Under the pieces are notes generated by a model that searched no databases, was not told the origin of the DNA, and saw only the letters and a list, made by a program, of their open reading frames with translations. A stretch of DNA of 36,686 bases, taken from assembly GCA_945888595.1 (NCBI GenBank), contig CAMDAO010000012.1, forward strand, positions 1-36,686. Reading direction: 5' to 3'. Within the stretch, counting starts at the first letter, position 1. Each line of letters begins with the position of its first letter. The translations under genes and the position numbers were made by a program. This DNA comes from Chryseobacterium gleum (GTDB lineage Bacteria; Bacteroidota; Bacteroidia; Flavobacteriales_D; Crocinitomicaceae). Positions 1 to 8,658 of this stretch are shown in pieces.

Positions 1-13
1 AACAAAAGAAAAA

Positions 14-673
14 ATGATAGATATTTCTAGATTCAAAGCTGTAATTTTCGATATGGATGGTGTTCTCATTGATTCAGAACCCTTATGGAAAATTGCTATG
101 GAGGAAGTTTTTGTTTCTATAGGATGCCCTTTAACTCGAAAAGATTTTCAAAAAACAGTCGGCTTGCGTTTAGATGAAGTAATTGAATATTGGTATGCTC
201 ATACTGGATGGGACAACACTTCTCCGAAAGAAGTTGAAAAGAGGATCGTACAGCGCATGATCGAACTTCTCAAAGAAAATGGAGAGCCATTAAGTGGTGT
301 AGTTGATACGCTCAAACATTTGAAATCTAAAAATTTTAAAATCGGATTAGCGACTTCTTCTTATGAAGTTCTAATTAACACCGTTTTAGACACTCTTTTA
401 ATTCGCGACTATTTCGACTTTACGCATTCTGCTGAAAAAGAATCCTACGGCAAACCTCATCCAGCTGTATATCTGTCCGTTGCTGAAAAATTTAATATTA
501 ACCCAAAAGACTGTTTGGTTATTGAAGATTCTTTAAACGGTATTATTTCAGGAAAAGCAGCACGTATGAGCGTTGTTTGCATTCCTGAAAAATCTCATTC
601 TCCTGAGCCAAAATTAGTATTGGCAGATTATCATTTTGAAGATATGTCCTTGTTTTTAGATCATATCAAATAA
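14..673 (+). CDS. HAD-superfamily phosphatase (HxpB / beta-phosphoglucomutase-like)
   Basis: Haloacid dehalogenase-type hydrolase of 219 residues, normal for the beta-phosphoglucomutase/hexitol-phosphatase (HxpB, formerly YniC) subfamily. All four HAD motifs are visible: DMDGVLIDSE near residue 13 (Asp13 nucleophile, Asp15 acid/base), LATSS in the middle (motif II), the Lys in GKPHP (motif III) and IEDSLNG (motif IV, metal-binding Asp). The segment between motifs I and II, about residues 20-90, fits the helical C1 cap. Proteins of this type dephosphorylate small sugar phosphates such as 2-deoxyglucose-6-phosphate, hexitol phosphates or glycerol-phosphate analogues; the substrate cannot be read from sequence. 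The stop lies 4 bases before the truA-like gene, so the two are probably cotranscribed. The ATG follows an A-rich stretch with no Shine-Dalgarno. The promoter lies outside the window. The family call is secure, the substrate is not. Confidence 0.9.
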   Translation: MIDISRFKAVIFDMDGVLIDSEPLWKIAMEEVFVSIGCPLTRKDFQKTVGLRLDEVIEYWYAHTGWDNTSPKEVEKRIVQRMIELLKENGEPLSGVVDTLKHLKSKNFKIGLATSSYEVLINTVLDTLLIRDYFDFTHSAEKESYGKPHPAVYLSVAEKFNINPKDCLVIEDSLNGIISGKAARMSVVCIPEKSHSPEPKLVLADYHFEDMSLFLDHIK

Positions 674-677
674 TTCG

Positions 678-1484
678 ATGCGCTATTTTCTCCATATCTC
701 CTATAGTGGGACCAATTATCGAGGTTGGCAAATGCAAAAGGGAGGCGTGCTGAGTGTGCAAGAAGTGATTGAAAAAAATCTAAGTCAAGTATTTAAGAAA
801 CCGATTTACGTTGTCGGTTGTGGAAGAACGGATGCTCAAGTGCATGCGAGTCAGTATTTTTTACACTTCCAACTAGAGGATTCTTGGGATTTCGATCTTA
901 TTTTTCGATTGAATAAGATGTTACCTTCCGATATTTCTGTTTTTGACATTATTCAGGTGGAACCGAAGCAGCATGCACGATTCGGAGCAACAAAACGTAC
1001 GTATGACTATTTTATTCATACCTACAAAGATCCCTTTTTAAAGAATATTAGCACTCTTTACACAGAATATAAATTAGATATTCGTAAAATGGCTGAAGCA
1101 GTAGCATTATTAACTGGCTATGAGGACTATCATGCGTTTTGTAAAACTCCTAGCGCCCATTCAAGCACACTTTGTACTATTTCTGAAGCCACATTATATT
1201 CAAATCTTGCGGGAGATCGAATCCGATTTCAAATTACGTCCAACCGTTTTTTAAGAGGGATGATTCGCATTATTGTGGGGAAACTATTATTAATTGGATC
1301 AGGACAAATGACTGTAGGAGAATTTGAAGCATTATTAATTTCAAAAAAAACGCCAGCAGAATTTGACGTTGCTCACCCGCAAGGACTTTTCTTATCGGAA
1401 GTGGAATATCCTTTTTTATCGATTCCCCAAAAAAGTTCTTTTTCTGCCTTTCAGCAAAATGGAGAATGGATAAAAATATCGTGA
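678..1484 (+). CDS. truA: TruA-family tRNA pseudouridine synthase
   Basis: 268 residues, the usual TruA length. TruA isomerises uridines 38-40 in the tRNA anticodon stem. The N-terminal SYSGTNYRGWQ segment and the catalytic block GCGRTDAQVHA (residues 47-57, catalytic Asp52) are present, as are the YDYFIHTYKDPF strand and the C-terminal NRFLRGMIRIIVGKLL segment that corresponds to the family F-R-M-V-R-N-I-V-G motif. Two changes stand out: Gln54 replaces the Gly of the usual GRTDxGVHA, and FLRGM replaces the more common FxRRMVR. This suggests a divergent TruA subgroup, possibly a second paralogue, so the exact uridine targets are uncertain. It follows the HAD gene by 4 bases and converges with the protease gene, with only 5 bases between the two stop codons and no terminator hairpin between them. 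Confidence 0.88.
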   Translation: MRYFLHISYSGTNYRGWQMQKGGVLSVQEVIEKNLSQVFKKPIYVVGCGRTDAQVHASQYFLHFQLEDSWDFDLIFRLNKMLPSDISVFDIIQVEPKQHARFGATKRTYDYFIHTYKDPFLKNISTLYTEYKLDIRKMAEAVALLTGYEDYHAFCKTPSAHSSTLCTISEATLYSNLAGDRIRFQITSNRFLRGMIRIIVGKLLLIGSGQMTVGEFEALLISKKTPAEFDVAHPQGLFLSEVEYPFLSIPQKSSFSAFQQNGEWIKIS

Positions 1485-1489
1485 AAATT

Positions 1490-3769
1490 TTATTGGACTA
1501 TCAATTGTTTCACCGCAAATCCTTTTTCAGAATAAATCTCCACTAAATACATTCCTTTAGAGAAAGAAGAGATATCGATTGAAATGGAGTCAATGGCTGT
1601 TTTATTTTCAAATACTTTTTGTCCAGCGATGTTTTTGATTTCAATTTTATCCATTTTAAAACCTGAAAGAATAGTAAGATTTGTACTTGATGGATTAGGA
1701 AACATTTTAATTGCATTGTCCGCTATTTTTTCATCTATTCCTATAGTTCCTAAACAAAACTTGGTTAATGATAGGTTTCCAAAATTAGCATCAACGGGCA
1801 ATAATTCGGATATTAAATCACCATTACTTCGGTATAAAGAAAATCCACCATTTGCGCACACAGGGCTTGTGGTTCCTTCAAGTCCATCGCCGTATGAGTC
1901 ATACAATTTAAAATAGTAGCACTTTTTTTCAAGGCAAACAGAATCAATAATTGGAATTGGGGTGGCGTCATCATAGGAACCTCCAGAGGCAAAAACAAGT
2001 GTTGAAAGCGTATCCGTTATTTCCCACGAATTTTCATTGGCATAACAGTTTATTGTTAATTCAAGCGATATTATTTCGCCCCCTACAATTGTCGTGAAAA
2101 TAGCAGTAGTGGTGTCATTTAATGCGTTTTCATCTGTGGCGGTAGTATTTACAAAAATCGCTTTAAAAGAATGATTTCCATTGATAAGACTTGATTCCAC
2201 AGGTAAAATAATCGTTTCTGTTTCGAATGCGTTCAAAGTTCCCACATAATTATGTGTTAAGTTAGTTAAACCATCAAAACCATAATTTATTGTAGCAGAA
2301 GTAATAGGACTTGATCCTGAATTATAAATATCAATTTGAGGTGTTAAATTTCCTCCACACACCGTTTCAAAATTAATTCTTGCATTGGACAAGGCTCCAT
2401 CTGCTATAAAAGAGGCCGCTGCAGGATCAACGCCGTCAATAAACATTGATCCAATATTAGAAGGGTCTAACCAATTACTTAATCGGGTAGTATTAGTTTC
2501 ACCGCCGCTCCAGGAAAGGAAAAATTTACCATAATCGTCATTCATATTTGCAGCAATTGCTCCGCAAAAAGAAGCTCCTCCATGCAATTGTCCAATCGTT
2601 CTATGATTTTGATTGAATAAAGGAGAGCCTGACGAACCTCCTTCCGTTACACCCTGATCCCAAGAAGGCACCCGCCAATGAGAATTCGACGTTCCCCCTC
2701 CAAATTCGGACGATAAAGCCTGACTATCATCTCTAGAAATTTTCTTAATATCCCCTGCAGGATGATGAATACCAGTACATTGTGTCGCTGGAATATCCGT
2801 TCGATCCCAACCATTATAATATATTCCCCACGCTGGATCTGGAGCCGTGTTTAATAAAAATAACGTAAAATCTGAGGTTGCATTTGCGGCACATAGGGTA
2901 GCGCCATTAATATTCATGGTGGTAGGTCCGTCGACGGAAGGAGCACTAGTAGCACAATCTGCAGATCCCTCAGGTGATTCCCAACGAAAGCGAAAAATCC
3001 ACGATCCGGGAGTCGTTCCGCAATGATTTGCCGATAAAAAATAAGGAATAATTGTCCCTGAAGTATTATTTACCAGCGACCCTGTGCAGAATCCTCCACC
3101 ATTTATCATCATCGCAACAGAATTACGCTGATTTTGCCACCCGGCACCTAAAGGACAATTTACGTCAATTTCGCATGAACCAGAGGAATTTAATGATTTT
3201 ACCATTTCATTCAAATTTCTATATCCATGAATGATTGTTCCTAAATGCAAGGTCGATAAACCTTCTTTTCCTTGCGGAACGAGTACTTCGATAATTCCTT
3301 TCTGCGAATAAATTAATTCTGTGCCCAGCATTTTCGACGCATTATTATTTAATGAAGTATAGGCACCATCGAACTTTTTGTGCTCCATGTCAACAAAATA
3401 GAGGGAAACACCTTGTGCTAATTCAAATTGATCAAACATCAAATTGATAGAAATAGCATTTTTACATTCTATCCCAAACTGATATAGCAGATTCCCATTT
3501 GGTAAAATTGTTTTTTCAGCCGCCGCAAAAACATCAATAGAAACAGCGTGTTCTTTTCCAAAATGAAAAACTTTATCCTTACTAACAAAAGATCTTTCTT
3601 TTTCTGATTCAATCTCCCGTAAATTGTCTACTGCAGGAGTTTGAAAAAAAGATTTTGTTTTTACTAATTTTTCCTTAAAAAGTACTGGCATACCCAAATT
3701 ACTCACTTGCGCAAGAGTTGAATTGCATACTAGAAATAAGATAAGCGATACATACAAATACTTCATCAT
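1490..3769 (-). CDS. Secreted lysyl-endopeptidase-like serine protease with T9SS sorting domain
   Basis: 759-residue exported protease. An N-terminal signal peptide (about residues 1-20, ending in STLAQ) is followed by a propeptide-like region to about 205. A trypsin-fold domain resembling Achromobacter/Lysobacter lysyl endopeptidase spans about 205-435. The catalytic triad is readable: His249 in SANHC, Asp300 in SDFTLFLL and Ser380 in GGSSGSPLF; His-Asp-Ser spacing of 51 and 80 residues is close to that family. Several Cys residues suggest disulfides. A CARDB/Ig-like module follows (about 460-560), then a Cys-containing beta-rich segment. The last 75 residues, beginning MFPNPSS and ending GMYLVEIYSEKGFAVKQL, form a type A T9SS sorting domain, so the protein should cross the outer membrane through the SprA-containing translocon. 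Cleavage after Lys is inferred from family resemblance. Single minus-strand gene; no clear promoter was recognised upstream. Confidence 0.9.
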   Translation of the reverse strand: MMKYLYVSLILFLVCNSTLAQVSNLGMPVLFKEKLVKTKSFFQTPAVDNLREIESEKERSFVSKDKVFHFGKEHAVSIDVFAAAEKTILPNGNLLYQFGIECKNAISINLMFDQFELAQGVSLYFVDMEHKKFDGAYTSLNNNASKMLGTELIYSQKGIIEVLVPQGKEGLSTLHLGTIIHGYRNLNEMVKSLNSSGSCEIDVNCPLGAGWQNQRNSVAMMINGGGFCTGSLVNNTSGTIIPYFLSANHCGTTPGSWIFRFRWESPEGSADCATSAPSVDGPTTMNINGATLCAANATSDFTLFLLNTAPDPAWGIYYNGWDRTDIPATQCTGIHHPAGDIKKISRDDSQALSSEFGGGTSNSHWRVPSWDQGVTEGGSSGSPLFNQNHRTIGQLHGGASFCGAIAANMNDDYGKFFLSWSGGETNTTRLSNWLDPSNIGSMFIDGVDPAAASFIADGALSNARINFETVCGGNLTPQIDIYNSGSSPITSATINYGFDGLTNLTHNYVGTLNAFETETIILPVESSLINGNHSFKAIFVNTTATDENALNDTTTAIFTTIVGGEIISLELTINCYANENSWEITDTLSTLVFASGGSYDDATPIPIIDSVCLEKKCYYFKLYDSYGDGLEGTTSPVCANGGFSLYRSNGDLISELLPVDANFGNLSLTKFCLGTIGIDEKIADNAIKMFPNPSSTNLTILSGFKMDKIEIKNIAGQKVFENKTAIDSISIDISSFSKGMYLVEIYSEKGFAVKQLIVQ

Positions 3770-4201
3770 CGTATAAAACTTAAAAATTGTGAATATACAT
3801 TATATCCTATTTTGAATGTTAAATATAAAACTTCTTTTTTATATCGCGCGAAAAACAACCTCCCTATTTTATTTTTCATTATAACATGAAAAAGCAACGT
3901 TATTAAATCAACGTATTATTAATTTATATTTATGTGATTTTCAATCTTCTTTTGGTGTTTATCATCTTCAAATTAGGAGATTTTATTTGAAAAAGTTAAT
4001 TTTGGCTGAACATTGTTTCAACAAAAGCATGAATTTTCATATGGAGAATATTTTACTTACTTATTTTTTTCTGCTTTTAGTAATAAAAAGTAGTCATTCG
4101 ATCACTATTTCAAACGTCATCATTCATTTAGAAAGAAATGTGTTCGTTCGCAACAACATCAAAAATAATCCGAGTAGTGTTAATTCAGAAAAAGTAAAAA
4201 G
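3770..4201. other. AT-rich intergenic stretch
   Basis: The 432 bases between the divergent protease and uridine kinase genes. They are very AT-rich and must hold both promoters, but neither a clean TTG/TAnnTTTG pair nor a hairpin terminator could be assigned. The only coding possibility is a 72-codon TTG-start ORF at 3987-4205, listed separately. Confidence 0.5.
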
Positions 4202-4205
4202 ATGA
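3987..4205 (+). CDS. Doubtful 72-codon ORF overlapping udk (ATGA)
   Basis: No family recognised. The ORF begins at a TTG seven bases after AATTAGGAGA, a Shine-Dalgarno-like sequence that is rare in this window, and ends in a TGA that overlaps the uridine kinase ATG as ATGA, the arrangement expected for translational coupling. The predicted peptide has one hydrophobic stretch near residues 22-38 and an Asn/Lys-rich tail, which could make it a small membrane peptide. Against it: the start is TTG, the composition is that of AT-rich noncoding DNA, and the peptide is unlike any known protein I can recall. It may simply be leader sequence of udk. Confidence 0.25.
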   Translation: MKKLILAEHCFNKSMNFHMENILLTYFFLLLVIKSSHSITISNVIIHLERNVFVRNNIKNNPSSVNSEKVKR

Positions 4206-4804
4206 TCATTGGAATTTGTGGGGGAAGCGGCTCCGGGAAAACAACATTATTAAAAAGGATTTCTGCAAAATACACAGAATTAAACCCTGTTATTTTTTCG
4301 ATGGATAATTACTATCTCCCGATAAAAGAGCAAGAAATAGATGAAAATGGAGAAATTAATTTTGACCTACCAACAGCGCTTGATGAAGTAAGATTAACAA
4401 AAGATTTACAATCATTAATGCTTGGTCAACCGATAGAAATAAAGGAATACCATTTTAATGCTCCGCCAGAAAAAAATATTCTAATAACATTATATCCTTC
4501 GGATCTTATTATTGTAGAAGGTTTGTTTTTATTTCATTATCAAGTATTAAAAAAGATGTTGGATTTTACAATCTTTGTAGATGTAGAACCTTCCACGCAA
4601 TTGGATAGACGCTTATATCGCGATCAAGAATCGCGCGGTTATACAAGAGAATCCATTTTGTATCAATGGAATAACCATGTGATTCCTTGTTATGATAATT
4701 ATTTATTACCCTATAAACATGAGGCCCATTTTCTTTTCAGAAATGATGCTTTTGCAGATGAAGATTTTGAGCGATTATTGATAGAAATAAATCAACGATT
4801 TTAA
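4202..4804 (+). CDS. udk: Uridine kinase
   Basis: 200-residue P-loop kinase of the uridine kinase/phosphoribulokinase group, which phosphorylates uridine and cytidine to UMP and CMP with ATP or GTP in pyrimidine salvage. The Walker A motif GGSGSGKTT covers residues 7-15 directly after the first strand. FSMDNYYLP (residues about 31-39) matches the conserved S-x-D-x-F/Y-Y segment that contacts the nucleoside. NFDLPTALD is the family's F-D-x-P-x-A-x-D element. VEGLFLF is the Walker B-like strand, and DRRLYRDQESRG carries the Arg residues of the lid (R-R-x-x-R-D-x-x-x-R-G). The start is well placed, with the P-loop at residue 7. Length and all motifs look intact. It may be translationally coupled to a doubtful upstream ORF through ATGA. 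An 85-base gap without a hairpin separates it from the sensor kinase gene. Confidence 0.93.
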   Translation: MIIGICGGSGSGKTTLLKRISAKYTELNPVIFSMDNYYLPIKEQEIDENGEINFDLPTALDEVRLTKDLQSLMLGQPIEIKEYHFNAPPEKNILITLYPSDLIIVEGLFLFHYQVLKKMLDFTIFVDVEPSTQLDRRLYRDQESRGYTRESILYQWNNHVIPCYDNYLLPYKHEAHFLFRNDAFADEDFERLLIEINQRF

Positions 4805-4889
4805 AATTCGATAATTAAAGTAATTTGTTACCTGAAATTTATTGATATTTACCCTTGAATAATCTATCTCAAAAGTTTGATAGTTTCAA

Positions 4890-7800
4890 TTGGAGAAAAT
4901 TTCTTTAAAAGTCAAAGTGAAAATTAGAATACTAAAATATCATCGATTAGGAATAGCAATATTTACGACACTGCTGTTTATCGGCTATTTTTTGGAAATA
5001 TTTTCTCATAATTTCACTCCTTCTATTACATCATTTCGCGCTAAATTTTCCTCCTTAGAAACAAGATTAGACACCTTTATTGACCAACAAAAAAAAGATC
5101 TTACTAATTCAAATGCGCAGGATTTTTGGGTAAAACCTAACCGCTGGAACGAAATTAATTTACACATTTATCGCAATGATTCTTTAATTTTTTGGAATAC
5201 AAATAAGCTGCCAATTTTACGTTTTACCGATATCCATTTTCCTGCAAATGGTGTTTTACATCTTCAAAATGGATGGTATTATGCAAAAACAATTAAAGTT
5301 AATAATCAACTTTTATGTGCCTCTTTCTTAATAAAGCATGATTATTCGTATGAAAATAAAGAATTAATCAATGAATTTCCTTCCTCTTTATCTTTGCCGT
5401 TTGTTACCTATATTACTTTTGAGCAAGAGCATGGTTATCCCATTTACACAAAAGATAAAAAATATTTATTTTCCATCCACCCAAATGAATATCAGACGGC
5501 AACAAGTAATGAGTCTATTCTCTTAATGATTTTGTTATTGGCTAGCATCACATTTTGGTTATTTGTGTTAGGGCAAATCAATCTATCAATAGCCGTAAAA
5601 TGGAAGTGGGCTATCCCTGTTGCATTAATAATTTTACGGATTCTTTCGTTAAAACTTGTCTGGTTTGGTTTCATGCATGATACCGAATCTTTTCAAGCAA
5701 GTTTGTATGGAACAGATGAATGGTTTCCTAATTTTTTTGAATACTTGCTAAATTGCCTGGTGATTGCTTATCTTTTATTATTTATCAGTAATCGCCTGAA
5801 AGTACTTTCAAATTCAAGGACTAATAAAATTATTTGTCTACTAACTTTTTGTTCTACTTTTCTATTTTGGATATTTCTATTAAATCTAAACAAAGGGTTA
5901 ATTGAGAATAGTTCTATCCCATTAGTTATTGAAAAATTATTTTCATTGAATCTTTATTCCGTTTTTGCACTCATTAGCATTGGTTTACTTTTTTATGTGT
6001 TTTACCAATTATTACGAGAAACTATCCGCACCTGTTTTCGCCTTAAAATTCCGGTCTTTCACTTGGTTATTGTTGGTGTTTCATTAGGAATTGGCTTTTT
6101 CATCTTCCAAATACTCTATAGCCATAAATTAATTTTTGCCTCGCTCTTTCCATTGTTAGTGACCCTAATTATTATTTTTTCAACGTACAAAGAAACTAAA
6201 TCTCAAAATATTGGGAAGGGATTACTCTTTATATTCCTCTTTTCATTATTGGTTGCGCTCAATTTAGGGGAGTTTAACAAGCGAAAGGAAAAAGGGGAGC
6301 GTGAACTTTATGCAAACCAATTAGCTACAGAAAAAGATATTGTTACGGAAGTTGAATACACAAACATCGTAGAAAAAATTAAAGGGGATGATGTCCTAAA
6401 AAAACTCGTCAACAACCCGCATTATGTAGGATTGTCAGATTTTGAGGATGGGCTTGAAAGACGAATTTTCAATGGGTTTTGGGAAAGATATGAATTTGGG
6501 TTTAATCTTTTTAATAAAAGCCATGAGTCAATTATTAATTATGCGGCAAATAAAACGAATGATTACGATGAGTTAGCTCGAATAATTCTTCAACATGGCT
6601 CTCCTTCGGAAATAGATAGCAATGTCTTTTTTATTAATGATTATACGGGGCATTATAGTTATATAATTAGACAACCATTATATACAAGTGATTCTACAGA
6701 GGTAGTATTAATGTGTACTTTAAAGTCAAAAAAAATTCCTGAAGAAATTGGTTTTCCTCGACTTCTAATTTCAACAAAAGCAAAAGTATTCGAGCCTTTA
6801 CAAAATTATTCTATTGCTAAATACTTTGAAAATCACCTAGTAACGAAATATGGGAAATTCAATTATCCTTCTTCAGATTTAGCGTTAAACCACTGGAAAG
6901 ACATTAAAACAGGTTATTATGATAGCGACGGATACAATCATTATGTGCTAAAAAAAGCCGATAAAGATGTCATTGTGTTGTCTTCTAAAAATTACACGTT
7001 CATCGAATTAATTACTTCTTTTTCCTATTTATTTAGTTTTTATGGACTGCTTTTACTTCCCTCTCTTTTCCGATTCAATTTAAAATCTGTATTTCCAGTT
7101 GGAGTTACTTTGGCATTAAAAATTCAGTTAGTGTTAATCAGTTTAGTTTTTCTTTCCTTGTTAGCTTTCGGTTGGGGCAGTGGGGTTTTTGTTAGTGATC
7201 AATATACGGACTATACGAATGATTTAATTCGTGAAAAACTAAATTCTGTAAAAAAGGAATTACAAGAAAATAGTGGGAAAGAAAGAAATTTAAGCGTTCA
7301 AATCGAAGGAAATAATTTAGAATTACTCCTGCAAAAATTTGCGAAAACATTTGTCACTGATGTAAATTTATATGATCAGAAAGGCTTTTTATTAGCTTCT
7401 TCACGACCTAAAGTTTTTAATATTGGGTTATTAAGTGAGCAAATGAATCCTTCCGCTTTCATTCAACTTGATATCAAAGATAAAAGTGAATTTATTCACC
7501 AGGAAAGTATCGGAAAATTGAAATATTCATCTGCATATACTCCATTTTATAGTAATGATGGTCGACTTCTAGGGTACCTAAATTTACAGCATTTTAGTCA
7601 GCAAAAAGAGTTTGAAAATCAGATTCAAAAATTTTTAGTAGCCATAATTAACGTCTTTATGCTGCTGCTTGCGCTTTCCATTATCATCTCTATTTTTGTA
7701 TCTAATTGGGTAACGGCACCTTTAAGAATAATTCAAGAAAGTTTTTCAAAAATAAAATTTGGAAAACATAATCAGCAAATTTTGTACACAAAGGAAGATG

Positions 7801-8549
7801 AAATTGGAGCGTTGGTGAAAGATTACAACCAGAAATTAGAAGAATTAGAGTTCACCGCTCAGCAGTTAGCGCAAAGCGAAAGAGAATCTGCCTGGAGAGA
7901 AATGGCCAAACAAGTTGCTCACGAAATTAAAAATCCGCTTACTCCAATGAAATTAAGCGTGCAGCAACTTCAACGGGTTTTTGATCCAACAGATCCAAAT
8001 TCGGCACTTAAATTACAAAAAGTAACGAATTCAATAATTGAGCAAATAGATGCCTTAGCAAAAATCGCCAATGAATTTTCGAGCTTCGCAAAAATGCCTC
8101 GACCCAATGAAACTAGACTCGATTTATTGCCTCTAGTAGAAAATGTGGTGGAAGTGTTTAAAGAGGATGAACATTGTGAAATTCATATCGAAACTGCTAT
8201 TCATGAATGTATTGTGATGGCTGATAAAGATATGATTCTTCGTGTTTTTAATAATTTAATTAAAAATGCCATTCAATCTATTGTCAGCACAAAAGAAGGA
8301 CAAATAGAAATTTCTCTTTTTGAAGAGGGGGAAAATTATCTTTTTAAAATTAAAGACAATGGAATAGGTATTGCAGATGATAAAAGATCAAAAATATTTG
8401 TTCCTTATTTTACCACTAAAAGTACTGGAACTGGTCTAGGTTTGGCAATGGTGAAACAAATTGTTGAAAACCATCGTGGAGAAATTTGGTTTGAATCTAT
8501 TGAAAATGAAGGAACTACGTTTTTATTTAAATTACCAAAAATGAAGTGA
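4890..8549 (+). CDS. Large NtrY-like membrane sensor histidine kinase
   Basis: 1219 residues, unusually long. A first membrane helix near residues 19-38 is followed by an extracytoplasmic region to about 205, a block of about eight hydrophobic helices (roughly 208-462), a soluble segment (about 465-705), two more helices (about 709-770), a second sensor segment (about 775-915) and a final helix (about 918-940). Then come a HAMP domain (SNWVTAPLRII, from residue 938), the H-box HEIKNPLTPMKLS with His1011, the N-box NNLIKNAIQS, G1 DNGIGIADD and G2 GTGLGLAMVKQI. HEIKNPLTP is the phospho-acceptor form seen in NtrY/NtrB-type kinases. It is predicted to autophosphorylate His1011 in response to an envelope signal. 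No response regulator is encoded in the window. A TTG start is used because an in-frame TAG lies seven bases upstream and no ATG occurs near the N terminus. The stop overlaps the next small ORF. Confidence 0.92.
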   Translation: MEKISLKVKVKIRILKYHRLGIAIFTTLLFIGYFLEIFSHNFTPSITSFRAKFSSLETRLDTFIDQQKKDLTNSNAQDFWVKPNRWNEINLHIYRNDSLIFWNTNKLPILRFTDIHFPANGVLHLQNGWYYAKTIKVNNQLLCASFLIKHDYSYENKELINEFPSSLSLPFVTYITFEQEHGYPIYTKDKKYLFSIHPNEYQTATSNESILLMILLLASITFWLFVLGQINLSIAVKWKWAIPVALIILRILSLKLVWFGFMHDTESFQASLYGTDEWFPNFFEYLLNCLVIAYLLLFISNRLKVLSNSRTNKIICLLTFCSTFLFWIFLLNLNKGLIENSSIPLVIEKLFSLNLYSVFALISIGLLFYVFYQLLRETIRTCFRLKIPVFHLVIVGVSLGIGFFIFQILYSHKLIFASLFPLLVTLIIIFSTYKETKSQNIGKGLLFIFLFSLLVALNLGEFNKRKEKGERELYANQLATEKDIVTEVEYTNIVEKIKGDDVLKKLVNNPHYVGLSDFEDGLERRIFNGFWERYEFGFNLFNKSHESIINYAANKTNDYDELARIILQHGSPSEIDSNVFFINDYTGHYSYIIRQPLYTSDSTEVVLMCTLKSKKIPEEIGFPRLLISTKAKVFEPLQNYSIAKYFENHLVTKYGKFNYPSSDLALNHWKDIKTGYYDSDGYNHYVLKKADKDVIVLSSKNYTFIELITSFSYLFSFYGLLLLPSLFRFNLKSVFPVGVTLALKIQLVLISLVFLSLLAFGWGSGVFVSDQYTDYTNDLIREKLNSVKKELQENSGKERNLSVQIEGNNLELLLQKFAKTFVTDVNLYDQKGFLLASSRPKVFNIGLLSEQMNPSAFIQLDIKDKSEFIHQESIGKLKYSSAYTPFYSNDGRLLGYLNLQHFSQQKEFENQIQKFLVAIINVFMLLLALSIIISIFVSNWVTAPLRIIQESFSKIKFGKHNQQILYTKEDEIGALVKDYNQKLEELEFTAQQLAQSERESAWREMAKQVAHEIKNPLTPMKLSVQQLQRVFDPTDPNSALKLQKVTNSIIEQIDALAKIANEFSSFAKMPRPNETRLDLLPLVENVVEVFKEDEHCEIHIETAIHECIVMADKDMILRVFNNLIKNAIQSIVSTKEGQIEISLFEEGENYLFKIKDNGIGIADDKRSKIFVPYFTTKSTGTGLGLAMVKQIVENHRGEIWFESIENEGTTFLFKLPKMK

Positions 8550-8653
8550 TGGATGAATTAAAAACGCTTTTTTTCGAAAAAGGGATCCTCTACAATCAAA
8601 AAACACCCTTTCATCATGAAGCATTGAAATTTATTATCTATTTTTGTGAATAG
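8549..8653 (+). CDS. 34-codon ORF tiled between the kinase gene and gpsA
   Basis: Unrecognised small ORF. Its ATG overlaps the kinase stop (TGATG), and its TAG shares its last base with the possible GTG start of gpsA (TAGTG), so it fills the whole 100-base gap with no spare bases. The peptide begins MDELKTLFFEKG and ends EALKFIIYFCE: acidic start, aromatic-rich, no signal peptide and no clear membrane helix. Exact tiling at both ends inside an operon suggests a real, translationally coupled small protein, but a chance open frame of this length in AT-rich DNA is also plausible. No function can be given. Confidence 0.4.
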   Translation: MDELKTLFFEKGILYNQKTPFHHEALKFIIYFCE

Positions 8654-8658
8654 TGCAA

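Noticed and set aside
8653-8658. GTG start for gpsA
   Set aside because: The ATG six bases downstream gives the usual short lead into the Rossmann motif; the GTG remains possible because of the TAGTG overlap.
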